DNA of 64,000 bases from Nereocystis luetkeana (GCA_031213475.1 JARUPZ010000003.1:17106869-17170868); one strand, 5' to 3'; positions 13,964 to 28,900 are shown, counted from the first letter of the stretch. Notes: a model not told the origin generated them from the letters alone. Program-made: numbers and translations.

Positions 13964-16900
13964 CTCTCTTGCGCTGACTCTCCGTGATTTTCATTTCATT
14001 TTTTCTCTTCCTCTTCCTTTTCTGATTGATAAGCCGTACTCAAGGAGCCGTGTGGCGTGGTTGGAAGACGAACCTGCTCTGCTCGGCTCGTATTGTCTGA
14101 CGCCAAGGGGCTGGGCATAGTTGACGAACGCAGGGCGGAGACGGCAGTCTGGGTAGCAAGGTACCAGGCGGATTAGCAGGGAGAACCTGGCTATACTACT
14201 CGTACCACAAGCTGCTGCCGCCACCTAGAAGGTGCTTTGGGCTTTGGTCTGCCTGTTATTTCCCCTTTGTTATTTTTCCTTGTTACTTTCTCCTTGGTTC
14301 TTTGTCTTACTCTGTTCACAAGCAGTGGTGTCTTTTGTTATTTCTTCTTTTTTCCAGCTCGTTCTTTTTCAAGTGTAGGCCACCTCGCCTGCGGGGGGGG
14401 GGGCACGACAGATTGTTTCTCTTATATTTTGCTTTCATTTTTCTTCTTTTTCTTTTTCGACTTGTCTACCTTGTTTTGTTTTCTCTTTGATTGTTTCTTT
14501 TCGTTTCACTATTTCATAGATTGCGTATGTCGTGCCTGTCGTATCTAGTATGATGACATGGCTTTGCATTGCCCACTGCAGTTCACACTGCACACGTGGC
14601 AACGTAGTATCTCTGTGGCGTAGCTTTGTGACCACAGAACTTGTATCTCTTCTAGGATGGAAGAATCGGCACGGACACTGGTTGTGCTGGATGTCGACGG
14701 GTAGAAAGAACGGTTTAATGTGAAGAACACACACACACACACACACACACACATTCCGCGAATAGTCCCAGCACGGTCCGAAGCGCAGTCCCGAGCGTGG
14801 TCCTAGCGCCGTTCCAAGCGCGGGAGGGGGCCCCGAATCGCGGGAGGGGGCCCCGAATACGTTCCACAAAAGGAGTGTGGGTGAGGTGTTGTAGTGACCG
14901 GTATCGTTGTGGGGGGATAGGGGTCGATATGATGCCGAATAACAGCGGGCGCCTGTAGTCAAGAGACACTATGTATGTGGAGAAAACTAGGCTCAGAATA
15001 GCGCGAAGATAACGGAACACGACTCAACAGTGGGTCCAACTCTAGGTCCAGTACAACAGAGTTAGATCTACCTGGTAGGTCGCAAAAAATCAGGACATTG
15101 AGCCTGGACACCAATTAATTTCATGTTTATTATCACCGGGCGCCCCCTGAAAATAAAATAGTAAAATACGGTCTCAATATTTATTTGACAGATAGATTGA
15201 CGCTTTCGATCAGTATCTGCATACCTGGTACAAAAAGACTCCGAGGTGCCAGGGAATGGAAATGGAAGGAAAACACTCCGGTAGTTTCAATCACTTGTCG
15301 TCGGCCGCTACGATGTCAAGGTGTCATACTGCTGTCCCCAACGGTTGCCGCAACATGGGAAGAGATGATCACGGGTTAGTGCACCGACTTAAGCTTGCCT
15401 TCGCTTTCTCTCGGGCGAGCTTGGCGTGGTGTGTCGAGCCATCGTAGTCATCGGGCACCAGGAGGTTCGACGCTTTGCTCCTGGCGAGCTTGATCTGCTC
15501 CAGGTGCTCCTCCTGCGCGACAGCATTCGACGACACGGAGTTAACAAGGTCGCATCACCGTGCGTACGGTACGCAGTAGTAGCATGAAAAGGGCGATAAT
15601 CAGCTGTGAAAGCTTGCACGAATACTATTCGTTATTGTATACAAATTCGTGGATTGATGGGTATGCATGCATCATACACGACATACATCGCAGTATATAA
15701 TGAAGGGGTGCTGACATATTCAACGACTTGTTTAATTTTGGGATATATTATTAGGGTGTTGGCCATCCGGCAATGTGCGTCATTACATGTACAGTGTAAA
15801 GCGTAAAGCATGGCGTATACAAGAGGTTAGATGCAGATTACTATTACTTGTACTTGTACATACTCGTAGTAAGAAAGAAGACGAAAACAAAGAAAAGAAA
15901 GAAAGGAGACCAGGGACATTTTCATAAGCACGAAGCCCAACAAAGCCAAGTTTGTATCTGCTACCGGAATATCGTAGCCTACGGCATTCATTGATCTTCC
16001 TGCCCACGCCAACTCGCGGCTGTCTTCAGAAGATGCCGCAGTAGAATTAGTTGTTAGAACAAGCCGTGGTCGCAGGTGGTTACCCCCCCTCCCCGGGACA
16101 TACATGCCTTCATGTCTATCGCGCAGAATACGCATGCTACCAAAAGTACGGTGGGTGTGCACTACAAGTACAGAATTTCCTGAGCCTTAAAACCTCACTT
16201 GAGGAGCTCTATACTATTGGCACTATACGTATGTCAATCTACACTATTACTAAGTCATCCGCACTATCCGCGAGTCAATAGTACGATTAGTACTGTGATA
16301 GTACGTTATTATTAATAGTACTGTACTAATAGTAAGTCATTACGTTGTACTATTAGTGGGTCGCCTGAAACGGTTCTAATAAGTCGTGAGCGCTTAGCCC
16401 GATGGGCATTCCCATGGCCCAAGTTTGCATCAAAACAAACATATTTTGAATCTATCGTTCGCCATCGGACAACGTGTAGCGTACACGTCAACTTGCTGAA
16501 CACAACTAGCGATACTGCAGTAGATAGTTCCTCAATTAAAAAGGCCTATCAGTCATTGAGCAATGTTTTAGCCAAAGAGGGGTATTGATACCACCCATCA
16601 GAAATTTACTAAGGACATTCGCGCGGGACTGTTAGTAAGAAACTGGAAGCCGGCTTAGTCTGGATTGTTTCAGACTCTTATCTCTCACCAGATATTTCTT
16701 TTCTCTTACCAGGTATCTCTTACCTCTTATCTCTTATCTCTTATCTGGGATGCATTCTACGAAAACTTCAGGACAAACGGCTACTCCGGTTCTCCTTTTT
16801 GCTGTAAATCTCGACCTGCCTCTCTCTTACTGCTCACCTTGTTAAAAGGGGGGAAGAATAGTACTAATAGTAGTACTATTACGGGGGACCATAGTTAACA

Positions 16901-19900
16901 GGACCAAATATTGTTAGTAAAAATGGTGAAATATATAGTTTTTTATGTGTACCATAGGTCCTATTAACTATGGTCCCCCGTAATAGTAGCAGTAACCCCA
17001 ACTAAAAATGGTTCATACACATTACATACGAGAATTCCGTCAAGGGTTCTGATGACTATTAATGCGTGTACTCTTATTAATAGTATGCGTTACTATTATT
17101 ACGGAGGACCATAGTTAATAGGACCAATTTTTGTTAGTAAAAATGGTCAAGTATATAGGTTTTTATGCATACCGTCGTTCCTATTAACTATGGTCCCCCG
17201 TAATAGTATGTATGATTATCATACCAGTATGCACTACTGCAATATGTGGCTTGCACTATTACGGGGGACCGTTGTAAATAGGACCAAATATTGTTTGTAA
17301 AAATGTGCAAATATATTTAGTAGGTCTTTGTGTGTACCGTGGGTCCTATTAATTACTGTATGCCCCCCCGTAATACTGTACCATGCACGATGGTTGGAGA
17401 CGGGCACTGCTGTACTCCTGCGGAGCGCGGCGAACGGACCGACCAGTCGGAATTGAGATAAACCCCACGTCAACAAGTCGATCTGCATGTAGTACACCAC
17501 TCTCACTACAGTCTGTCTCATTACCCTAACCCTAACCCTACTATTCAATAATTCGCTAATAGTATTCATTATCCTGCATTGCACTGCACTGCTCCGCACT
17601 GCACTGCCCTGGTGCCATTTTCATACTAGTATCATACGAAGAGACTAGTAGTGTACACAACCAGACGAAGAAAAAACCGCTGAGATATTATCGTGATGAA
17701 GCTGTATGGCGCGTATACCGTGTTGAGCAGGAGGAAGAAGCTGTAAGCCACGTGACCTCGCATCTGAGACAAGAAGGGCAAATACTATAAATGGAAAGAA
17801 ACTAAACCCAAACACACATACATACGGGACGAGCAGGCGAGCATCATGGCTCACCCTAACCCTGCTAAGCAAGGGGCCAACAGGCAACAGGTACTACTGT
17901 AGATGGTGCCATGTCCCTACATATACAAGGCCCGTGAGGGTTCCATGTTAATTGACGAAAGTTCATTATTGTGAATATTAAAAAAATGTATTAACAGCAG
18001 TAGCGGTACCTCTTGTAGCGCCCAGTAGTCTGTGTTGCCCCTCCCGTCCTGCATGCGCTCCTCCCACATCAGGAAGTCGGTTAAATCCACCACCCCGTCC
18101 CCGTTGTTATCCATGCGAGAGAAAAGCTCCTTGATGTCCAACTCCCGACTCAAGCCTGGCATCATGCTCAAGATCTGCCAGCAATATTGTTACGTTTGGA
18201 AATTGCAGAGTCGGGAGTAGGGGTGCATTGACTGACGAAAAATATATACAAAAGTACGCGACAGCATTAGCTTGGGAGGCAGGGATTTTAGGTTGGTTGT
18301 TTTGGACAACAAATACGAAGGTGGCCATTATTCGAATAAGATGACTGAGTTAAGGCAGGAATCACCCTGACTCTACGTGAGAGTTCGAGCCTGCCACGAA
18401 ACAAGGCCTCCCTTAAAGCGGTGTCGCATCTTGCAGTCCGGAGTACTGTGCACGAAAGACGAACCACACCCTACTGTACAACAGTAGTACTGTACAACAG
18501 TAGGTCTAGTCAGGGATGTCCTCTATATGATGTGTCTGATATGTCAGATGTGCCTGATCGGTCTGATCTGATTGATATATCTGACCTATCTGACCTATCT
18601 AACCTATCTGATCTAAGTGATCTATCTAGTCTATCTGATATATCTGATCTATCTGATATATCTGATCTATCTGATATATCTGATCTATCTTATCTATCTT
18701 ATCTATAGTATCCGTCTGATATATCTGACCTAGTCAATCTATCTGATATATCTGATATATCTAGTCTATCTGACCTATCTGACCTATCTAGTATATCTGA
18801 TATATCTGATATATTAGATCTATCTGACTTATCTGATCTATCTGATCTATCAGATCTATCAGATCTATCAGATCCATCAGATCTATCAGATCTATCAGAT
18901 CTATCAGATCTGTCCGATATATCTAATCTGTCATATATATCTAATCTATCAGATCTATCTGATAGGTCCGACGAATGGAAGCTTTCCTAACCTGCCCTAT
19001 TCCATGTTCCTCGACTCGGACCTTGGATGCTCATGTCGTCGAAGTTATTACATTCGATTCGCCTTAAAATCACTACCGCCAGCACAACCCTACCTAGAGT
19101 TGCAAAGTAAAAGTAATTAGTTGATATTTTGATATTTTTCTTGTACACACAGACAGGGAGCGAAAACAGTTCGTTAGGCGAAATAGGTTGAAGCTTTACG
19201 AGGTGGGGTGGGCTAATTCAGACGTGTAGTGCTACATAGTCACGGGCAGACTCTGAAGCCTCTCACCTGTTTTTTAAAGGCGGGGTAGCCCATGCGCTCG
19301 CTCCCTCTGTTCATGTCAATCCGGCGAACCGCGGTGCGTCATGTTGCAGAGGGTAGCAAAGGAGACAAAACAAACTTCAGGATAGCCCAGGACATAAGAC
19401 CCAATACCTAGCCCTAAGGGTAAAAACTGACTTCGGACAAAACGGCACGCTCTCCCATATACCAGGTATATACAGGAACAGTCCCATGAATACTAAAATT
19501 TGTATATATATATATATATATACATTGATGTGATTTAAACGAATATGCAAGTCTTACTGGGCAGCAAGGCACATGCCTTTTAAGGAATGCCTTACTAGGC
19601 AGTCATCAGCCAGTAAGGGATACAAGAAATTCCCTCATACCCTTTGTCGTCGCTCGTGTGACCGAAATCAGCACACATGTTAATAAGACACGTACGGCAC
19701 ATTAAATGGATTTCTTCGTGCTTGAGCCTGGGACCGACCGTGCTGGGCCACCACGCCGACGAAAAGGCTCGAGGTAGCGGCATACGTACGTGCGCACCTC
19801 GAGAATTTTTTAAAAGCCCCCAGCCCGTCCGTTCGTCCTGTCGCCTTCGCCGATGCGGTTGCGGTCGCGGTTGCGTCTGACTGTTGCGTTGTTGTGTTGT

Positions 19901-22900
19901 GTGTGTGTGTGAACCGCCATTTCGCAATGGGAAGCAGCAGGGAGGAAGGCAGGCAGGGAGGCAGGCAGAAACAGACTTGATTTTAAGTGTTTTGTTGTTT
20001 CTGCATTCCCAGGATATTTTCGCTCACATGTGGGGAGGCGTTCTACGATAGAGGTTCACCCTGAATTCTCTGGGGCTCGTACCTTGAGGAGCTCCATACG
20101 TCACGTGAAAACTGACTTCAGCAAAAAATCAAAAACTGCATCCCGATAAATAACCCCATGGCCGAAGTATACAAAAACGTCAATTTTCGAAACAAGAATG
20201 GCATCTCGACGATTTTGGGTTAAGGAAGCCCGTCATCCAGAAATTTTTTAGCGGAAATGTGCTACCTCTATCGTAGAACGGGTTTGGATCTACAACAGCA
20301 GAGCACCAAAGGAATGCCGCTGGTGGCACGAAGAGTCTAGACACCTTAACACACATCGAAGTGGCCTTAATGGCATGCACGCAACTGGCGCGTGGTGTTG
20401 CTGAGAGCAATAACTTACCCAGTGCAGTTGGAACGCACGCCTTTTGCGTTTCCTATACCTTACATACTTGTGAGGCCATGGTATTTGCTCATTTGATTCG
20501 CAATATTTTTTGGTTCTTCCGAAAGTCAGTGCATCTACGATATTTAGAGATAAACACAATCATTCAATCCACCGACGAAGGACCCTCCGAAACGTCCGTA
20601 CGCATTATTTTATAGGCGCCACCGCTAACTTATCGTAGTTTCGGGGATGTACTGTACTACTGCAATACTACTGCAGCACTATAATAGTTTCGCACCTTTC
20701 TTCTGGCGTTAATTTTGTCGATCAGAATGTGGTCTACCACGGACTTCTGCGCGTCGGTAAACCCGCTAGACGCTGCCTTGCAGTGCAGCTTGTTCCTGTG
20801 CTTCATCAAGTGCGCCTGAAACGTAAAGACGTATACGAGCACAACGAAACAGTTACAGTCGTCGTCGCCAGCCCAAACCTCTGGCGCTCGTGCCCAGAAG
20901 AGTTGGTAAAGTGTCGCTTGCTTGGCATGCCAGATATACGTGCGCAGCACCTTGCCATACTTGTTGTTTGAACTGGTTGCCGCGACACCGCGGACGACAA
21001 GATGCTGCCAAGGAGATAGCGCAGCAGGATCGTGCCACGAGAACTCTACAGTGTACAAAGCGGATATACCGTACCTGTGCCACTGAAATATACTGCAATG
21101 ATGAAACGAGGGGCAGGACCATGCCAAGGAGACAAAAATAAACATACGAGAAAACAAAAGTGCAGAAATAAAGATCGAGGGAGGACGGGAGGGGGGGGGG
21201 GGGGGTGCGAGAGGCAGACAAGCAGCCAGGGACACAGATTCGTATGGAACGAGAAAGGGAGAAGGGCAGAGAAAGGGGGGAGGAGGCTTTGGAAGCTAAA
21301 GGCAGCTGTTCACTTTTAGCATCGCTCGGTCCGCTTGCTCCATGCTCCTGCCTTGGGAGTCTTTGGCGCTCGGCTTCAATCCGCCAGATGAGTCGTTCGA
21401 ACGGGGCTTGCGCGCTGCGTCGCAACGAACACAGACAAAGTTAGTACCTCTGTCAGTACCGAGCAGCACTGTTACCATATAAACCTCGGTGACGGGTTTG
21501 CGGGATTTTCTGTGAATTTATCACAAACTTCGGTGAAATCGTAAATTTTCACACAAATTGTTTGGGTGGATTGTGGTGGAGTTTCGTTGCATTTTCCCTC
21601 GCGTTGCGCTGATTTTCAAGACAACCAGGCGCGTAAAATAGTGTTGTATCCTGGTATAGTAGTGTACACTCATGGGCAGTGCATGCTGGCTGGTGTTGGT
21701 GTGAGAGGAAGAACCGAGACGTATCGAGTGCAAGGGTTACCGTAACCGTAACCGTACCCGTAAGAGGGAGGGGGGGGTGTACTCGGGTCATGCGTCGCCG
21801 TCGTCGTATTATCAATAGACCTGAGCATCCCTACAACGCTGAGACGGAGGACGTCGGATTTTCGCCGACCAGGCAAACATTTCTTGCACGAAGCGTGAAG
21901 CCCCGTGAGGTGTTCGGGGGATGAAACATTGCATAAGTCGGACAGGTCAGATATATCAGATAGATCGAATAAATCAGACAGATCAGAGAGATCAGATAGA
22001 TCAGATAGAGCAGATATGTCAGATATATCAAATAGATCAGATAGATCGCAACATGTCGTTATGAGGTAGTGCGCGGGACCTGCTAATTACAGATCCAACG
22101 CAGCAAACAAGGCCTAAATCGTGCAGACTATGCGTGGCTCCGGCTGGGCAATACGGGCTACTGTAGATCATAGATACTACAACCCTATATTTCTTGAAAT
22201 ATCTCGGTCATGAAGAGGAAATGATCTGTGGATGCTCCGTCGGAGGTATGAAGCGCTGTCAAACAAAGGTCGACATGTGCTGCCTGTCTGGCTGCCTATG
22301 TCGCCCTCTCAAACGTGCGGGCTGTCACCATCGTGTATCACCCTTAGTTCGCGAACGCGTAAGGCGCGCTAGCGGGTCTGTGTACGTCGCTGAGGGTCTT
22401 CCTCCATACAAACTTGCAGTGCTGAATGTTGATGAAGAGTATACAGTATATGACCGACCCTAAGGGGGAACGAAACAGACGTAACTTTCGAGAGATTCAC
22501 TATAAGGAGGCTATGTTTTTGTGTAAGAGGGTGCGCCTGGTGGGAGGACGGTGGCTAGACAAATGTGACCTTGTTCCTACCAATATTGCAATGATACCCC
22601 TAAACGTTGACAGACCAGCCTAGAAATGGCCTGTTATACTTTGCCAGTCAACCCTAAGAGCCACAGCAGTGATGTGTCACCTCCACCATTTTGTCTACCA
22701 GTGATGTATCATCCCTAAGAGTTCATCCCTGACCATCAAAAGACGGTCGGTCTACAACAGGTTTGCGAAGGCCCTTCTAGAATAAATATGCTTGAAACAA
22801 CTGCCAATATCTCAAAGCGATAGCTCTTAAAGCGACACCTCTTAAACCGATAGCTCTTAAACCGATGCGTACCTTTAGGTAAGTCCGTCGCTAAGGATGG

Positions 22901-25900
22901 TACAGGTAAGGATGGGCTAGTGCTAGGGATAGAACCCTCGCTAACACCGAAACTGTTGAGCGACCTCTCCCCCGTCTCGAGCCAGTGGCAGAACTCGTCG
23001 AAGTCCAGCTGCCACGTCCGAGGCTCGGTATCGAAAATGTCGAACGTGGCGAGGATGAGCTGTGCGGTGTTCCAAGTGACGTGCACGCACGCGCACAACC
23101 CGATGAGAGGATTAGGCTTGAACCCCCTAACAGTTTTACCTCCCTAACGTCCTGCGAGTTGATCTGATTTCTTACAAATTTACCCCACTATTTTATTTTC
23201 CCCACCCTGACATCAGGCGAGTTGGGCGATTTTTGTTTCACAATTTACACCAAAGGGGCCCTACGCGTTTCAGCTATGTTTCTTCAAGTTATCTTCAGTA
23301 CTCCAAACCCTTTCCTACCAACACGTTCCTTAACGCTGTACACAGACGGGCACTCGTCTCTACATGGTACACGCACAGAAAACTCGGTATTCCGTGCTAT
23401 CAGCGTCCAGATAAACATAACGCAGCTGACAAACTATTATTAATAACACGGACATATCATCTACAGATCATTCCCACAGTTTACGATTTAGATATTTCCG
23501 GGCAGATATATAGTACACCTGATAGATAGATATAGATAAGTTCCTGGTATGTATGATCTGTATGATAGGTATGATTTGTATGATCTGTATGATCTAGCTC
23601 ATGTTGCCGCGTGGGACCCATGCATCGTGCATGGCCTACGAGTAGCGCGAGTTTCATGAGTTGGTTCTGTACCGTGCTGATCCTGTAGGACATATCATAA
23701 CTTAAGGTTAGGATCTAGACTGTCTATGGAAGATAGATGAAGCATTACCTAACCGATGTCCGAAAACATTCAACACTAAAGCGAAGCGTTTCTACTAAAA
23801 GCGTCAAGCACTACACCATGCGCCGTGTCAATCAGTATGTCATGCAACGTAGGGGGGGGTGGTTAACTATATCACCTGAAGGGGCAAAGTGTAACAGGAG
23901 TGACGGACAAAACGAAAAACACGCGAATCAACGCCAAGCACCTGAAGTGGGATGAGAGCTCCAAACGTGTTCGACAAGCCCTCCTTGAATTCATCGAGAG
24001 TCAGCACGTGCCCTTGGCCCCGGTGGAGATGCCTGCCAGCACACAAGGAAACCCCGGGCACGGAGCAGCAATACTGGCTACGTAAGACATATCGTGCGAA
24101 ACGCCCGCCAAATGCCTACTACAGTGGTAAAATTAAATGCCAGAAGAAAATAATATGCTCTCACGGCCCATCGACGCTCTTGTTGTATGGTACAACTCAA
24201 CAAACCAGCAGCCGCAAACGAGATAACAACCCTGACAGCAGCCGAACAACAAACCCTAACGGCATGCTAAGCTGGCGTTCCGCGACGAGGACCGTATTCT
24301 CTGCACAATGCACCTGAGTACACATCCTATACTATAGCGCCGCCCATTGGACGCATTCGCGGTTGAGATTCAAGGAAGCGGTACCGTCTACGGCAGTTTG
24401 TTTTGTCCACTCCGTCTGAACAATGCCAAGCACCGTTCGGGCGTAACATGTCTGGAAATGCGAAGACCCTTCGGGTATATATAGTTGATATTAACACCCA
24501 AACGGTCCTCCCTACATTGCGGAGAGACAGTGGGATAGTGGGAGATATGCGGTAGCTTGTACGTTGTTTTACCCCAATTGGTCGGCCGCAGACTACTCTT
24601 TGGCCGCGTGCGCGCAGTTAACGCTGACAAGAAGGCGGTACTGATACGAAACCACAAAGCGGGCCTATTTTCGTATCAGACAGTGGTACGTACCAGCATA
24701 TAGGTTTGTTGACCACATCGTATGCATAGCATCCCAAACAAACCACAACAAATGGTTGTTTCACCTCTACCAGGTATACAGTGTATAGGCATTTTTCTCA
24801 TCTGCAAAAACGCGAGCAAAGAGCTCGAGATACCAAAATCCGATACTAAATCCTCTGTGCGAATCAAACGATAATTGTGGAGGCATGACTGTACCGAGGC
24901 GGGGAGATGGGACGAAACCTGTGACCACGGTTCGTCCAGACAACTGGAAAGCCAAAGCGATTGTTAAAAGCAAGCAATGCGTGCGTATTTTCTCGGTCAC
25001 CTGAATGACCGCTTGACAAGGTCTTTGGCCGCGTGCTTGGAGTTCCCGTTTCCCAGAAGGCGGTCTCGAAGGTATCCTCCCATCAGTTTCGACTTGATCG
25101 CGTTTACGTCGACGGTTACCTGCTTCATCAATCATCCATCATCAATCATCCAATAATCAATCACCAATTGGACACATCGGACATATCAGATAGATGGGGT
25201 AGATCGGACAGATCAGATGGATCATAACCTGCCGTTATAATAATTTGTGCAGGAGGATCAACATTGTATAGATCTAACACATCACGATTTACGGTAGGCC
25301 ATCTAGATGATAACCTGTCGGTATGATATCTTGTGCGGGAGGGTATCTATAGATCGAACTCAGGGAGCATGTCCTCCATCCTGCAGATTCTGCGGCTCTC
25401 AATCGAGATCGTAACCAAGATCATACCAGTACACATCATAACTCATATTTTCACAGCCGAACAATGATTGGGCGTGACCCCTCGTACGTTATTCAAAACG
25501 ATTGCCAGGCCTTTTCCCCCATGAGACAATGAGTCATTCAAGACTTTCTACAGTATGCATCTTCTTAGACTGCTTGCAGGAGTCCACAGGTGGGCAGGGA
25601 ACTATTAAGACTCATAACTAAACTCAGGAGGGGCCTTAAACTGATTCGCCATTTTTTTAGTTCGACGCAATATGACGGGTCGGGAGAAAGTACTGAACTA
25701 TTCCCTTGAAAAGTGGGAAGGCATTACTCGCATAGTATTATTACTATTACAGTAGCGGGGAGTGGGGAGCTGAAGTGACTGCGATGTGACCCCTGATGTC
25801 AGTTACGAGAGAGAGGGAGCTGGAAAATCATGATGGGCAAACGCAATACCTGGTAGCTGGTACCTGGTAGATAGGACGAGGGCACCAAGAATAAAACATA

Positions 25901-28900
25901 CTGGACCAAGCCCTTTCATCATTTTCAGCCCTTTGCGGGGGCGGGGGTATGTACACCATCTCCTCCCTAAAATTGGCATGCCACGTTATGAGCAAACTAC
26001 TCCCAGCGATGTTAGTTTCTGGGCTCCGACGCCGCAGGTCATTTAACCCCCCAAATCAAATCCGCTGCTTTCTAGTTAGTTGTTCAGGGCTAATTTCGTA
26101 TTGTTGTAGTAGTCCCCTACTCTACTTCGTTCAAGTTTGAACTCGAATTGGTGTACCCCGTCGATCGTCTACTCGACATTTCATCTGACATGTATAATCT
26201 GGAAATTCAGCCACCCGGTCGCCAATGGCCCATCGATTCAAGAATCAGCCCGATTTACTACTTTAAGCTCTGCGTTGCGTCAGGTTTTGCTTTCTTCCGT
26301 TCGGGACTCACGATCAAGGATCTTCTTCAGTTTCGATTACGTTTTCGTACCGACCGGTAGAAGGTGGTGCAGGCTCCAAAGTAAAATATACCTGGTACCA
26401 GGTATGTACGTAGCCACCACTACTACTGCTGACAACTGCGGTCATAGCCCATAGGTCGTCCACACGTCACAGGCGCTGCGGCGGAGAGTGGGTATAGATG
26501 CAGCCCCGACCTCGCGCCCCGCGCCGCTATGAACTGTCATAATGCGTGCGTTCCAGGGGTGCCTCTCAAATAGAGTATTTACTCATACACGAAAGGATAG
26601 CCTCTGTTCGCCACCAGCTTTACAAGGCAGGAAGAGGAGTGCACAGCGCTGGAGCTCTACGACGATATATTGCGAACGACTTATAGAACCGGTATCCGGT
26701 GCAAACCCCAAGGAAGCGTCGGCGGGACCCGCGTGCAGAGCACCCCCTCTGAACGTCACGCTATTCCGACACGGATTTCCGGGCAATTAAGACACGGCAT
26801 GGCGGGGTCCCTCCTCGAAATACCATACTAGATCCTATATAAAATTGTTTTCGCACAACCTTATAGAACACGAATCAGGAGGGGATGTCGGGGGCGCCAT
26901 CCCCTCTCTGAAACCGCCAGAACGTGGTGAGACTCTTCCCACCCCCGACGAAGCGCATATCACGGTACCGCGGCGCGCTAGTACACATAGCCAACCTATA
27001 TATCAGTAGACTGGCAGTACCCACTAGCTCTTCACGCTATGGGCAGGAAAATGGGCCAGATAAGTCAAGGTTCAGAACTTGCCAGATCCGTACGAGCAAG
27101 TACATAGCGGTTGCGGTATGGCCACTTCTCTGTGTGGGGATACACATGATTGAATACGGGGGAGCATGTGCATCGTCGATGTGGCTCATGACGGTGTTGT
27201 TTATTTGCGTCCTACTGTCGGTTCTCTAATAAAAAATACGCGCATTCACAGAATCGGTCATGGAAGGGACAACTGCACGGGCTTCGGCAACCAGCTCTGG
27301 GTACAACAACGCTAACACAAGATGCTCCACTATTAATAGAGACATGAAAGGCAACAACCTCGTTTGTCTACGGACTGGTTCCTGCTTGCATCACATGTCG
27401 CACAGGGTGTCGCACTGCTGTTGTTTAACACGGTTTATCATGCGGCCGTAGTACTTTGTGTATACTTACATCGCGGTCAACCACCCCAATCAGTTGGACA
27501 CATGTACTTCGTGCCATGTAGCTGTATCGAACGAAGCACAGCAAGACGAGCTGGGACAAAAGTTCGACAAAAAAATTGTCCACCAAAAGCGGCTTTCAGA
27601 AGGGGGAAAAAGCGGGCGAAAAAATATGTTATCGGCCCTCCCGAGGTTGGAGAGGGAACGACTGTTGGTCATATTTTTTCGTTTCGGGCGCCCTCCGATA
27701 GGATATCGGGGGGGGGGGGGGGGGGGGTACTACTGTACGAGTACCTGGTATAATATTACACGATGTTGGATTCAAATATCAACTATGAAGTGCGCATTGT
27801 CGGATGTACACGTACCAGGTACCAGGTACTTCAGGATACCCGGTAACAATACATTCTTCAGACTTCTTCCCCCTTCGCTGCTGCTGTACTGTGCTGCGCT
27901 GTACCACTCGTGGAGTAGAACAGTATAGCCCCACGAAATGAGACCTAATATCTACTACTACTCCCACTGCTGTAATACGAATAGAACGTAATATTCTATC
28001 TTTTGGTGACGCTACACGCAGGGCGATCGACGGGATACGCCGAAACCTTCAGGTAGTTGACTTTACGTCGAGCTGTCGTTAAGCTTGTCTCAATAGATAT
28101 AACTTTTGAATAAGAGGTCTTACTAAGCGGCGAGCGTCACACCAAGTCCCATTTCATACGTAGGCTGTGCTCAACGTCGCCCAAGGATGGTGCCATCTCA
28201 CAAAGGACTGCCGCTGTCGTATGTACACTAAAAAGTGTCAAGGCTCGCTCAGATTACTGTAGGTGGCCATACTGTATTCGACGGCGCGGCACAACACTGC
28301 CAGTTTTTTTTTAAGAACCAATATCTATGCATCCAGTCGAGCAATATACGAGCCCTACGTACAGGTACGTGCTGCTGTATGTGCTGTATGCATGGAGACA
28401 TACGGTTTGGATAGTGGCCCAGGGGCTCAGACCTGGTGCGTGTTTGGTGCTTAAATACGGCATGTCTGGTCGGGCACATGACATGTGACTGGCTTGACAA
28501 GCTCAGAGACGAAATGATACCTGATACGTACACACTGCACAGTCTGTCGTGCGTCGTTCGTGATTTCCTGCATATAAAGCATGAATTATGGGCAGGAGAG
28601 AGACGGAGCTCGAAGCCATCGTCTGCTTCCCGCCTTCCAACTCATGGGCTCCTACTGGTACCCGTAAAAGCCTGCTGATCTGGTGATGGAACGAGAGCTG
28701 CCTTGGACGTGACACTCTCCGGCCGTTGTACTTCAATACGCAGTCCCCGACTGCGTCTAACGTACCAGTTTGCACGGAATTTATTGAATCAAAACGGTAT
28801 TTAGAATCACACGAGGTAAAAGAAAAAACGAATCAAGCGAGACAACATGTGTACCCTCTGTCGCTCGAAACTCGAAACATGTGCAAATTCTACAGCAACA

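Noticed and set aside
15985..16060. Possible extra gene A exon ending attccg|gtagca
   Set aside because: No acceptor in the phase required by exons 8 and 9, which already join to each other in phase 0.
18530..18970. Regular repeats that could look like a CRISPR array
   Set aside because: Units are 9-10 bp and contiguous, with no unique spacers of constant length. This is eukaryotic satellite DNA.
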